Shown here piece after piece: positions 7,801-16,000 of a DNA stretch of 32,257 bases. How positions within the stretch are numbered: the first letter of the stretch is position 1; each line of letters begins with the position of its first letter. The notes beneath the pieces were generated by a model that had not been told where the DNA came from, made no database searches, and worked only from the letters and a program-made list of their open reading frames with translations. Both the position numbers and the translations under genes were made by a program. The DNA is from a filamentous cyanobacterium Phorm 6 (GTDB lineage: Bacteria; Cyanobacteriota; Cyanobacteriia; Cyanobacteriales; Microcoleaceae): NCBI GenBank assembly GCA_003003725.1, contig PVWI01000038.1:1-32257 (forward strand), read 5' to 3'.

Positions 7801-8381
7801 CAACCCAACACTGCTAAACGCAGGACTAAATCTGAATCGTCTACTGAATCAAACTCTGAATTAAACCCGCCTGCAAGTTCTAACCACTGGCGCGAAAACA
7901 TCATGGCGCTGGGAAGTACGGGCATTTGTACTATCCAAGTTTCTAAGTCTAATTTTGGAAAATACAGCCAAGGTGTTATATCCGAAATAGTCTCGCCTTG
8001 GTTGTTAACTAAGCGCCAACCGCTGTTGACAATTCCTAATGAAGGTTGCTGATGAAATAGTGCTATTTGTGCTGCTAGTTTATCGGGTGCAAAAAAGTCA
8101 TCTTGATCTAAAAAAGCGATGAATTTGCCTTTGGCTTCCTGAATTCCTCGGTTGCGGGCGGCTGCTACTCCTCGGTTTTCTTGATATACATAGCGAATTC
8201 TGTCAAAATAAGGCTGCAATACCTGATATGTCTCATCCGTTGAACCGTCGTCTACAACGATAATTTCGTAGTCTGTAAAGGTTTGAGCTAGGACGCTTTC
8301 TACGGCTTGCACAATGTAGCGATCGCCGTTGTATGCTGGTATAATTACGCTGACTTGCGGTGCGTGAGTCGCTGCTGACAT
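4833..8381 (-). CDS. Three-domain glycosyltransferase (GT2-GT2-GT4) with triplicated helical module
   Basis: The 1182-residue protein joins three glycosyltransferases. GT2 domain A spans about 9-240 (VSVIIPAYNGDRYI, VVDDGSTD, metal-binding LDQDD at 91-95). GT2 domain B spans about 332-560 (VSVIIPAYNCERYI, VIDDGSTD, LDADD at 414-418). The GT4 domain spans about 665-1055 (GIGGLAQFN donor-site loop, AARLTPIKGY, and the EX7E motif E961/E969 in SESEGMPLAVMEA). After each domain comes a related helical module of about 75 residues (about 250-325, 570-645, 1092-1172) with a W-AW-Y-LQ-SL-P-TET-W-WQ pattern. No membrane segments are seen, so it is probably a cytosolic enzyme adding several sugars to a lipid-linked or protein-bound glycan. 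Residues 1066-1083 are encoded by a dispersed repeat. It is divergent from a TPR-methyltransferase gene that may act in the same pathway. Confidence 0.9.
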   Translation of the reverse strand: MSAATHAPQVSVIIPAYNGDRYIVQAVESVLAQTFTDYEIIVVDDGSTDETYQVLQPYFDRIRYVYQENRGVAAARNRGIQEAKGKFIAFLDQDDFFAPDKLAAQIALFHQQPSLGIVNSGWRLVNNQGETISDITPWLYFPKLDLETWIVQMPVLPSAMMFSRQWLELAGGFNSEFDSVDDSDLVLRLAVLGCEAAWLHQVTVSYRQHDQNVSIKKALKQANLFITLKQKFFQLPDLPPHIRELENPAFYEALTWMAWQLYYSSYPVEAVEFFQKSLRYSPYSAKQTVTDWLKRLAAIAKAYGRTIDFQVLRNLSQWKQLMASIIPSKTPRVSVIIPAYNCERYISIAVESAIEQTYQDWEIIVIDDGSTDNTRQILEPYRDVIQYVYQENQGAAMARNRACELAKGEFLAFLDADDFFLPEKLAKQIACFEADPSLGMVQNGWLMVDETGKDICASLPWEAAPNLDLETFVVYKNVRPSAMMLRREWWERLGGFDPRFPPTEDLDFALRLALKGCKCVWLKEILTCYRQHDQNLMSGGPKVMKSMETVMEQFFARPDLPDRIRKLKKAERYKCLVWIAWRMYRDGYLAEMVECLQKSLYYTPFTGTETVFKWLENFRVASEEYGSNFDAYALTNLPEWQDIVVEAANNTYQFKSAPSSSYRKLAGHVLLYAEDHGIGGLAQFNHSLLCKLAADGYRVTSVQTRTSNPLITEQQQLGIEHIWLEFDTMKEFLRIAYNCRDAEQIYAQAKPDLIIFSDGWPMANFAAKQVAIKQNIPYVITLGYIDRTYQTFNRGDQIPYFDAVSYQYDLAKAVIAVSHENLNLFKRIFKVPLERGKVIYYGRPDSYFEPRNLSNRQRLRQEQGIPEDAVVCFTAARLTPIKGYQYQLQAIAQLKNRPIWSQLYFVWAGPGSATHDNMEPELRATVSQLGVTEQVKFLGQRWDIADWLDASDIFILSSESEGMPLAVMEAMAKELPVIATAVSGIPEELGDTGKLIADPKIDPQQTARELAETVELWAQNQELRRLAGQACKLRAQEFFKEERMLLEYAEVITQVLSASSNRDKFALAQPAPTGAAPTKRIAPKVQKQIEKVDSMLYYYYLVWQAWQAWDRGDMSGMVEKLQSSWKCTPLFTTETILSWITNFVMLSSEKGVKLDTYSLTHSAAWQELIASIQGSEFALSVR
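5137..5185. repeat. In-frame dispersed repeat inside the glycosyltransferase gene
   Basis: The 49 bases start GCGATCCTCTTCG and end GGCTGCGCTAACG, the reverse complement of the ends of the 28-base repeat at 600-627 and 8467-8494, with a GC-rich inner palindrome around CCCCGTAGGGG. It encodes a Pro/Ala-rich linker between the GT4 domain and the last helical module, keeping the frame. Confidence 0.75.
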
Positions 8382-8466
8382 TGTTTGCCTCGCTGTTAAC
8401 TTGTTGCTATCTTAGTTTAATCTAAATTGGTTTTTCCTTAACTTGTGTGCAAATCTATGGAAAATC

Positions 8467-8494
8467 CGTTAGCGCAGCCCTCGAAGAGGATCGC
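8467..8494. repeat. Intergenic copy of the 28-base dispersed repeat
   Basis: The sequence from CGTTAGCGCAG to GAGGATCGC is identical to 600-627 except for one base. It lies in the 235-base gap between the divergent glycosyltransferase and TPR-methyltransferase genes, where promoters for both must also lie. No confident promoter hexamers were picked there. Confidence 0.8.
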
Positions 8495-8616
8495 ACAAAT
8501 CCCGTGAAGGTTATCGAGTGTTTACAGGTAATCAGATGTCTGTGGGTTAGTTGAAAATTAGACAGGTTTTGCCCTAGAATTATCCAAGTAATTATTACTA
8601 AATAGGAACTGCAAAA

Positions 8617-10935
8617 GTGAATTCAGAAATAGCAGCGGTTGATTTACAGAAACAGGCCCAATTGTATTTAGCTGCTGGAAAATTGGATGAGGCGATCGCC
8701 CTTGGCAGCGAATTCTTCGCATCGCACCCCAATTCTGCCGAAACTTGCAAAACCTTGGGAAAGGCGCTGCAAGCCCAGGGTAAGCTAGAAGACGCGCGGT
8801 ATTGGTACAAAGTGGCGATCGCCCTACAACCCGATTTTGCCGAAGCTTTTGCTAATCTCGGCACACTCTGCGCTACCATGCAAGAATGGCAAGAAGCGAT
8901 CGCCTGTTACCAAAAAGCGATCGCCCTGCAACCCGACTTTGCAGGATTTTATCGCAATTTGAGCCGGATATTTACCCAAGTCGGTCAAACTGAGGAAGCG
9001 ATAGATTGCTGGTATCAAGCACTGATGGTGGAACCGATAGAAATAGCCGAAGAATACCTCGACTTAGGCAATACTTTGTTGGCGCAAAACAAGCCAGAAA
9101 AAGCGCTGGCTTGTTACCACCGTACGATTTATTTAAACTCTAGTTTTTGCGAAGCTTATTGCCAATCAGCCGAAGCTAATAGCCAGTTAAAACAGTGGGA
9201 CGAAGCTATTGTTGACTACCGCAAAGCCATTAAGCTTCAGCCGGATATCTCTGAGTTTCATTACAAATTGGGCAATGTTTTGCAAGCGGCGGAACTCTGG
9301 CACGAAGCAGAGACAGCTTACCGCGAAAGTATTGAATTAAATCCCAATTCTTTTTGGTCTTACTCCAATTTAGGTGCAGTTCTGCTGAAGTTAGAGCAAT
9401 GGGAAGAAGCGATTGTTATCTACCGCACCGCTGTTGAAATCAACCCGGATTTTTCTTGGTCTTACTACAGCATTGGCGAAGCTTGCAGCAAATTAGAAAA
9501 ATGGTCGGAGTCTGCCGCTGCGTACCAGCGCGCTATTGATTTAGACCCGAATTCTTCAGCCTTTTGTCACAAGTTGGGAGATGCGCTTTTTCAACTAGAA
9601 AAATGGTCGGAAGCTGCCACGTCTTATCAGCGGGCGATCGCACTTAATTCCGATTTTTTTTGGTCTCATTATAACTTAGCTTTGACTTTAGTTAAACTCC
9701 AGGATTGGTTGGCAGCAACCTTCGCCTACCAGCGGGCGATCGCACTCGATCCAAACTTTTCTTGGACTTACCACAATTTAGGAGAAGCGCTGTTGAAAAC
9801 CGAGCAGTGGAAAGCAGCCGCTGTCGCCTACAAACGCGCTATTGAACTCAACCCTAATCTTTCTTGGTCTTATTACAATTTAGGCGATGTTTTGACCCAG
9901 ATGCACGAGTGGAACGAGGCTGTTTCCGCTTACATTTGTGCGCTGCAAATTGAGCCGAATCTGCCGAAGATTTACGCTAAGTTGGGCGATGCACTGCTTA
10001 AAAAAACTCCGGCAAATTTAGACGCAGCAACCAGCTACTATCACCACGAATTGCAGCCACTACACTCTCCTGAATTTTACTGCGAAATCGCCCAAAAGTT
10101 TGCTGAGTGCGATCGGCTTGACGAAGCGATTGTTTTGTACATGATGGCGTTAGAAATCCGGCCGGAAGATCCGGCAATATCCGCGAAATTGGCGGAAGTT
10201 TTGGAAAAAAAGCACTTGTCGGGCGATCGCACTATACTATCAGAGTTTGAGACTGACGATATTCGCGATCGCTACATTGCCCGAGTCGCCAAAAATCACA
10301 CTTTTGCAGAAGTCGGCGGCTTGTGGGGAACAGTCAACGAAAAAGTATCTGTAGCTAGCAAATACGGTGCAATTTCTCTGACAATGATTGATGTCACGCC
10401 CGCATCCACACAGATTTGGGATGATTTTCGCGATCGCATGGCAAGTTTAAATATTGCTAATTATAATTGTATCAGTCGGGATATAACTCAGATTCAGCTT
10501 GCAGAAATTGGCCAGCCTTACGATGTAGTCCACTGTGCAGGAGTTTTGTACCATCACCCTCACCCTTTGCAAATTTTAATTGGCTTGCGTCAAATAACAG
10601 GGCAGTATTTAATCTTAACTTCAGCAATTACCCAAGAACTTATAGAAAACGAGCGGGGGCGCTACGAAATTCCAGCTTCTGGTGTAATCTTCATTCCCGC
10701 TTTGGGCGAAGCAGAACGAGCTATCTTAGCAGCTTACTGGCAGCAGTATACCTACGGCACACCAATTCTCGGAGTAATTGAAAAAGCCGTTTTTGATATC
10801 AACGACTTTGGGCCGTGGTGGTGGCTGCCTACAGCCTCTGCGTTAGAATCCATGTGCAAAGTAGCTGGATTTAAAGTGTTAGATAAAGGATTGACTTGGA
10901 ACAACAATGCTTTGACTCTACTGCTGAGGGTTTGA
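8617..10935 (+). CDS. TPR-repeat protein fused to a SAM-dependent methyltransferase-like domain
   Basis: The start is GTG at 8617, supported by AGGA at 8604-8607 nine bases upstream. Residues about 6-540 are a long run of roughly 34-residue TPR units (repeated W-EAI/A-YQ/R-AI-L-PN/D patterns), with HIP1 octamers encoding several AIAL turns. Residues about 555-772 form a class I methyltransferase-like fold: EVGGLWG (565-571) as the SAM-binding glycine loop, TMIDVTP as strand 2 acid, and VVHCAGVLYHHPHPLQ (about 636-650), like the post-motif seen in DUF1698/CmoB-type enzymes. The product is probably a cytosolic enzyme methylating a glycan or glycoprotein, with the TPR part as a scaffold. The divergent multi-glycosyltransferase next door supports a shared glycan pathway. 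The methyl acceptor is unknown, and the catalytic activity itself is inferred. Confidence 0.82.
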   Translation: MNSEIAAVDLQKQAQLYLAAGKLDEAIALGSEFFASHPNSAETCKTLGKALQAQGKLEDARYWYKVAIALQPDFAEAFANLGTLCATMQEWQEAIACYQKAIALQPDFAGFYRNLSRIFTQVGQTEEAIDCWYQALMVEPIEIAEEYLDLGNTLLAQNKPEKALACYHRTIYLNSSFCEAYCQSAEANSQLKQWDEAIVDYRKAIKLQPDISEFHYKLGNVLQAAELWHEAETAYRESIELNPNSFWSYSNLGAVLLKLEQWEEAIVIYRTAVEINPDFSWSYYSIGEACSKLEKWSESAAAYQRAIDLDPNSSAFCHKLGDALFQLEKWSEAATSYQRAIALNSDFFWSHYNLALTLVKLQDWLAATFAYQRAIALDPNFSWTYHNLGEALLKTEQWKAAAVAYKRAIELNPNLSWSYYNLGDVLTQMHEWNEAVSAYICALQIEPNLPKIYAKLGDALLKKTPANLDAATSYYHHELQPLHSPEFYCEIAQKFAECDRLDEAIVLYMMALEIRPEDPAISAKLAEVLEKKHLSGDRTILSEFETDDIRDRYIARVAKNHTFAEVGGLWGTVNEKVSVASKYGAISLTMIDVTPASTQIWDDFRDRMASLNIANYNCISRDITQIQLAEIGQPYDVVHCAGVLYHHPHPLQILIGLRQITGQYLILTSAITQELIENERGRYEIPASGVIFIPALGEAERAILAAYWQQYTYGTPILGVIEKAVFDINDFGPWWWLPTASALESMCKVAGFKVLDKGLTWNNNALTLLLRV

Positions 10936-11369
10936 GGATTGTTCATTCAGTTGACAGTTGACAGTTGACTCTGAGCGAAGCCGAAGGGTTGACAGTTGAC
11001 AGCACTTGACAAAAGAAGTCCGAGCATTGGAGTAATAAATAGTCTGATTTCAATTTCTCCCTACAAGGGTGGAGGCTTTAAACCAATTCTTTCTGGTAAA
11101 CGAAGAATCACAACAATTGCAAAAAAAAACGGCTAAAAAACTGGTTTATGAGCGAATTACTCGTTTTATTTCCCCAATCTTCCTACTAGGAAACCGTTTT
11201 GTTTCCATAAGTTCAAAATAAAACATAGCAACCCTCAGATGGTGAGGAAGTTCTTAATTACTGAAACCCTTCCGAAAGATTCCTTCTTCGGTCTTCCGTC
11301 TTCTTTCCATCCGTTACATCCGCTACACAATCCGTTGCCGAACTTCCTTTATTTTTTGGAAAATAATCA
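10936..11369. other. 434-base non-coding region with 7-base tandem repeats
   Basis: The first 70 bases hold TTGACAG heptamer arrays (10948-10969 and 10988-11002) split by a GAGCGAAGCCGAAGG motif that recurs, with variation, near 21602. The rest is AT-rich with no convincing ORF, hairpin or RNA gene. It must contain the promoter of the downstream REC-kinase gene, but no clear hexamer pair was identified. Confidence 0.55.
10948..11002. repeat. Heptamer tandem repeat (TTGACAG), interrupted
   Basis: Three and then about two tandem copies of the TTGACAG unit flank an 18-base insertion. The same unit forms arrays at 12689-12722 and, in the opposite orientation, at 21762-21792 and 27873-27904. Short tandemly repeated heptamers are a known feature of filamentous cyanobacterial genomes. 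Confidence 0.8.
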
Positions 11370-12662
11370 ATGAACAATCAACAACCAGTGACACCACTAG
11401 GCAATATTTTAGTAGTAGACGATACGCCTGAAAACCTGCGCTTGTTATCTACCATGTTGACTCATCGGGGGTACGCGCCCCGCTGCGTGATTAACGGGCA
11501 AATGGCTCTGAGAGCCTGCAATTCTAATCCGCCGGATTTGATTTTGCTCGATATCATGATGCCGGAAATGAACGGCTACGAGGTGTGTCAGCACCTGAAA
11601 TCAGAACCTAAAACTCGCGATATTCCGGTAATTTTCATTAGTGCTAAAGATGAAGTATTCGACAAAGTAAACGCCTTTGCTGTGGGAGCAGTTGACTATA
11701 TTAGCAAGCCATTTCAGTTTGAAGAAGTCCTCGCCCGCATCGAAAGTCACCTTACCCTGCGGAATTTACAAAAGCAGCTAAAAGAACAAAATGTGCTGCT
11801 TCAAGAAGAAATCACCAGCCGCTTAGCCGTTGAAAAAAACCTTCACGAAAAAAACCAAATCTTGCAACAAGAAATCAGCAACCGCCTCGCCGTTGAAAAA
11901 GCTTTGCAAGAGCAAAATTTGCTCCTCCAACAAGAGATATCGCAGCGCCAGTACGCCGAATCTGCTCTCTTGAAATCTAACCAAGAATTGGCGCGTTCAA
12001 ATGCGGAACTCGAACAATTTGCTTATGTGGCTTCTCACGACTTGCAAGCGCCTTTAGCAACCATTGCTAGCTACGCTCAACTTTTAGAAAAACGCTACAA
12101 AGATCAACTCGACAGCCAAGCTAGTAAGTTTATCGGCAATATCGTTCATGGCTGTACGAGAATGCAAACTTTAATTGACGATTTGCTGGAATATTCGCGA
12201 GTTGGTCGGAGTCAGAGACTTTTTGAACTTGTAGATTGTAATCACGCAATCCAGCAAACAATTGCCAATCTGCAAGGGGCGATTCGCGACACTGAAGCAG
12301 TTGTTACATATAACAACTTGCCAACGATAATGGGGGATAATTCTCAGCTTGTACAACTCTTTCAAAATTTAGTTGGTAATGCCATTAAGTATCGCCACGA
12401 TGCAGCGCCTGCGGTTCATATTACGGCTTGGAAACAGGAGGGAAATTGGTTATTTTCTATCTCTGATAATGGAATTGGGATTGCTCCGCAGCATCAAGAA
12501 CGTATCTTTCAAATTTTTCAGCGCTTGCACACTCAAAGAGAATATTCTGGGACAGGTATTGGTTTAGCAATTTGTCAAAAGATTGTGGAACGTCACGGCG
12601 GATCTATTTGGGTGGAGTCGGAACCGGGTCAAGGTTCAACTTTTCACTTTACTCTCGCTTAA
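11370..12662 (+). CDS. REC-histidine kinase (response regulator/sensor hybrid)
   Basis: The 430-residue protein is soluble with no membrane segment. A receiver domain (about 11-130) has the acidic pair D17/D18, phospho-acceptor D61 in LLDIMMPEMNG and K113 in SKPF. A coiled coil (about 133-213) is built of roughly three 25-residue repeats (QEEI-RLAVEK-L-EKN). The kinase part has the H-box ASHDLQAPL with H223, N-box NLVGNAIKYR, G1 DNGIGIAP and G2 GTGIGLAI, running to the C-terminus. The receiver at the N-terminus implies that phosphorylation by an upstream kinase tunes the histidine kinase through the coiled coil, a common cyanobacterial layout. Output partner unknown. It is followed on the same strand, 429 bases on, by the large hybrid kinase, which has its own promoter, so the two could form a phosphorelay but are probably not one operon. 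Confidence 0.92.
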   Translation: MNNQQPVTPLGNILVVDDTPENLRLLSTMLTHRGYAPRCVINGQMALRACNSNPPDLILLDIMMPEMNGYEVCQHLKSEPKTRDIPVIFISAKDEVFDKVNAFAVGAVDYISKPFQFEEVLARIESHLTLRNLQKQLKEQNVLLQEEITSRLAVEKNLHEKNQILQQEISNRLAVEKALQEQNLLLQQEISQRQYAESALLKSNQELARSNAELEQFAYVASHDLQAPLATIASYAQLLEKRYKDQLDSQASKFIGNIVHGCTRMQTLIDDLLEYSRVGRSQRLFELVDCNHAIQQTIANLQGAIRDTEAVVTYNNLPTIMGDNSQLVQLFQNLVGNAIKYRHDAAPAVHITAWKQEGNWLFSISDNGIGIAPQHQERIFQIFQRLHTQREYSGTGIGLAICQKIVERHGGSIWVESEPGQGSTFHFTLA

Positions 12663-12688
12663 TCGAGACATCATGCAGGCACTTATAG

Positions 12689-12722
12689 CAGTTGACAGTT
12701 GACAGTTGACAGTTGACAGTTG
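12689..12722. repeat. Heptamer tandem repeat (AGTTGAC)
   Basis: Almost five tandem copies of the same heptamer as at 10948-11002, starting 27 bases after the REC-kinase stop codon. Confidence 0.85.
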
Positions 12723-12914
12723 CATAACGGGAATCAAACCATTGATGCTTGACGGTATCAGCTCTATTCATGAAGTTATTTATATCCTCACCGATGTGGC
12801 GGTTGCTATATGTAGAAGCTAGAAGGCAGGAGGAGCTGAATTAAATCTTATATTTTTAGGCAGAACCTGGGAGGTAGAAGTTAAATTGCCAGTTAGAATA
12901 AAAAATGTTTTGCG

Positions 12915-12943
12915 TTGACAGCCGAGTCAGTTCGTGATATAAT
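12915..12943 (+). promoter_or_regulatory. Consensus sigma-70 promoter of the hybrid kinase
   Basis: TTGACA at 12915-12920 and TATAAT at 12938-12943 are both perfect hexamers separated by exactly 17 bases. Transcription would start near 12950, leaving about 140 bases of leader before the ATG at 13092. Unlike the TTGACAG heptamer arrays, this TTGACA is not part of a tandem repeat. Expected to be used by the group 1 sigma factor; strength is inferred, not measured. Confidence 0.75.
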
Positions 12944-13091
12944 TTTAAGTCTTAAACACAATTTTTGCAGCGCTCGCCCTCACCGCAATCTAACCGCCGA
13001 TGTCTGTGTATGTGCAATTTAATAACAGTCCGGGAAATCAAAGGTCACATCTAACTTAGTTTGAACAAATTTTGATTAATAATTATTAATT

Positions 13092-16000
13092 ATGAAAGCA
13101 GTTTTTAACTTAGCTGTGCCTCCTGCTTGCTTGAAAGTTTTGTTAGTAGAAGACAACCATCAAGAAGCTGAGCTGATTGAAGATTTGTTGTCAGAAATTA
13201 GTGGCAAGCAGCGTATATTACTGACGAAAGTTGAGCGCCTCAGCGAAGCGCAGCAGCGATTGAGTCAAGAAACTTTTGACATCATTTTATTAGACCTTTC
13301 ACTGCCAGACAGTCTGGGTGTTGAGACGGTGCATCGGGTAAAAGAGTACGGGGCAAATGTGCCGATCGTAGTTTTGACGGCCCAAAATGACGAAGAGCTT
13401 GCCCTGCGGTTGATTTCGGTCGGTGTACAGGATTATTTGGTCAAAAGAAAAATCGACGGCGAACTGTTAATTCGATCGCTCCGTTACGCCATAGAACGCC
13501 AAAACAGTCAAGATGCTTTGCGAAAAAGTGAAGAAAAATATCGCTCGGTGGTGGAAAATTCCCTGATCGGAATTGCTATTATCGCTCCAATTATTGACCC
13601 CGCAATGGGTGAAAATTGCAATTGGATAGAAGTTAACGATGCGCTGTGCAATTTGCTGGGCTACGAGCGCGAAGAACTTTTGCAAAAGCATTGGCTGGAG
13701 TTGGCTCATCCAGATGATTTGAGCAGTAACATAGAACAATTGTCTCAGATTTTAGATGGTACGAGCGACGGTTACATCTGTGATAAAAGATGGTTCAGAA
13801 AAGACGGCGACCTAGTTCACGCGCGAATTTCGCTGCGCTGCATCCGCGGCCGAGACGGCTCTATCGACCGGATGATTAAAGTAGTGTTGGACGTGAGCGA
13901 TCGCTACCGCTACGAAGCCAAATTGAAAGCGTCAGAAGAATTTTTAAACCATACCATAAATGCTACGCCAGACCCGATTTTTGTCAAAGACGATCAGCAC
14001 CGTTGGATTATATTAAATGATGCTTTTTGTCAGTTGCTCGGTAAATCGCGGCAAGAACTGATCGGCAAATCAGATTATGACTTTTTCCCCAAATCAGAAG
14101 CTGATGTTTTTTGGGCTAAAGATGAAGAAGTATTGACAACAGGTATCTGCTTGGAAACTGAAGAAAATTTCACAGACGCTGCGGGCAAAGAACGGATTAT
14201 TTCTACCAAAAAAAGCGTCTTTAAAAAAGCAGACGGCAGTAAAGTAATAGTTGGCACTATTAGAGATTTTACCGAATACAGAAGGCAGCAGAGAGCCCTG
14301 GAACAAAGCGAAGCTCGATTTCAAAAACTGGTAGCTAACTTGCCGGGAGCAATTTATCAATTCCGAAGGTCAGCAACTGGAGAAAGGTCTTTTCCCTACG
14401 TCTCTTCAGGCTGCCGCCAACTGTACGAATTAGAGGCAGAAGTAATAGAGCAAAATGCCGAACTTATTTTCAACGGAATTCATGCAGACGACCGCTTAAA
14501 TTTAGAAACATCTATAGAAGTTTCAGCCGCTACCCTGGAACCTTGGCAGCAGCAGTGGCGGCAGATTGTGCGATCGGGCAAAGTTAAGTGGCTGCAAGGA
14601 GCTGCGAGACCAGAAAGGGTCAACGATCCGAGCAAATCTGGGAGCGAAGGCGATATTCTCTGGGATGGTTTAGTGATGGATATCACTGAGTTGAAGCAGG
14701 CACAAACAGAGCGCGATCGCTTTTTTACCATCTCCTTAGACTTGCTTTGCATTGTCGGTTTCGACGGCTATTTTAAACGTTTAAACCCGGCTTGGTCAAC
14801 GGCCCTGGGCTACAGTAGTGCCGAACTGCTCGCCAAGCCGATACTGGAATTTATTCATCCAGACGATCGAGAAGCCACTCTAGTCGAAGCCAAAAAGGTA
14901 ATAACTGGCGCGCCCAGTATTTACTTTGAAAACCGCTGTCTCTGCAAAAATGGTTCTTACAAATGGTTGCTGTGGACGGCCTCGCCCTTTAGCGAAGAAG
15001 GTTTAATTTATGCGGTTGCCCGCGATATTACTTCTCGCAAACAAGCTGAGTCGAAACTTCAGCGGCAAGCAGTAGCAATGGCCTCTGCCCATGACGGGAT
15101 AGCCATTTTTAACGAGCGTAAAGAATGTATTTATTCAAATGATGCTTATCTCAGAATGTACGGCTGGGCTGACCATAGCGAACTGCAAGGAAAAAAATGG
15201 AAAATGCTCTATAGCCCCGCAGAAATTAAATATCTTGAACGAGAAGTAATGCCACTCGTCCAGGAAAAAGGTTATTGCAATATAGAAGGAACTGGTCAGC
15301 GCCGTGACGGTAGTCAGTTCCCTCAAGAATTATCGCTAACCATGCTTGCAGGCGGCGAGATAATTTCGATAGTCCGCGACATCACTACCCGAAAACAAGC
15401 TGAATCCGCACTGCAATCGAGTCAGCGACGCTACCAAACTTTAGCAGAAGCATCGCCGGTTTGCATATTTCACAGCGATGCGTTTGGCAATTGCCTTTAT
15501 GTCAATCAGCGGTGGAGCAAAATCACGGGATTAAAGGCAGAATTGGCAGCAGAAACTGGCTGGATGAATGCCATTCATCCCGATGATGCGGAACGGGTGA
15601 AAAATGAATGGTATCGAGCAATTATTGACAAAATTCCTTTTAAATCAGAATACCGCTTTCAGCATCCAGACGGTCGTGTAGTTTGGGCGATCGGTCAAGC
15701 AGTAGCGGAAATTGGAGATGGCGGCGAAATTAAAGGCTATATCGGCAGTATTACTGATATTAGCGATCGCAAACAAACAGAATTAGATTTGCTGCGGGTG
15801 ACTCAAGCGGTGGAAAGTACGAGTGATGCGATCGGCATTGCGGACTTGACAGGGCGATCGATCTACCACAATCAAGCCTTTATTCAGCGGTACGGCTACA
15901 CAGCAGAAGAACTGAACACAGCAGGCGGAGCAACGGCAATTTACCCGCAAACTCAAGTGCTGCTAGAAATGTTTAAAACGATCCGTAAAGGCAAATCTTG

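Larger units (their letters stand above)
12663..13091. other. 429-base intergenic region between two kinases
   Basis: It holds a heptamer array (12689-12722), a stretch with no recognisable content (12723-12910), a consensus promoter (12915-12943) and a putative 5' leader of about 140 bases before the hybrid kinase. No ORF with coding character was seen. Confidence 0.6.

Noticed and set aside
10948-11002. TTGACA boxes in heptamer arrays as promoters
   Set aside because: The hexamer recurs every seven bases because of the repeat unit, and no -10 box stands at 16-18 bases.
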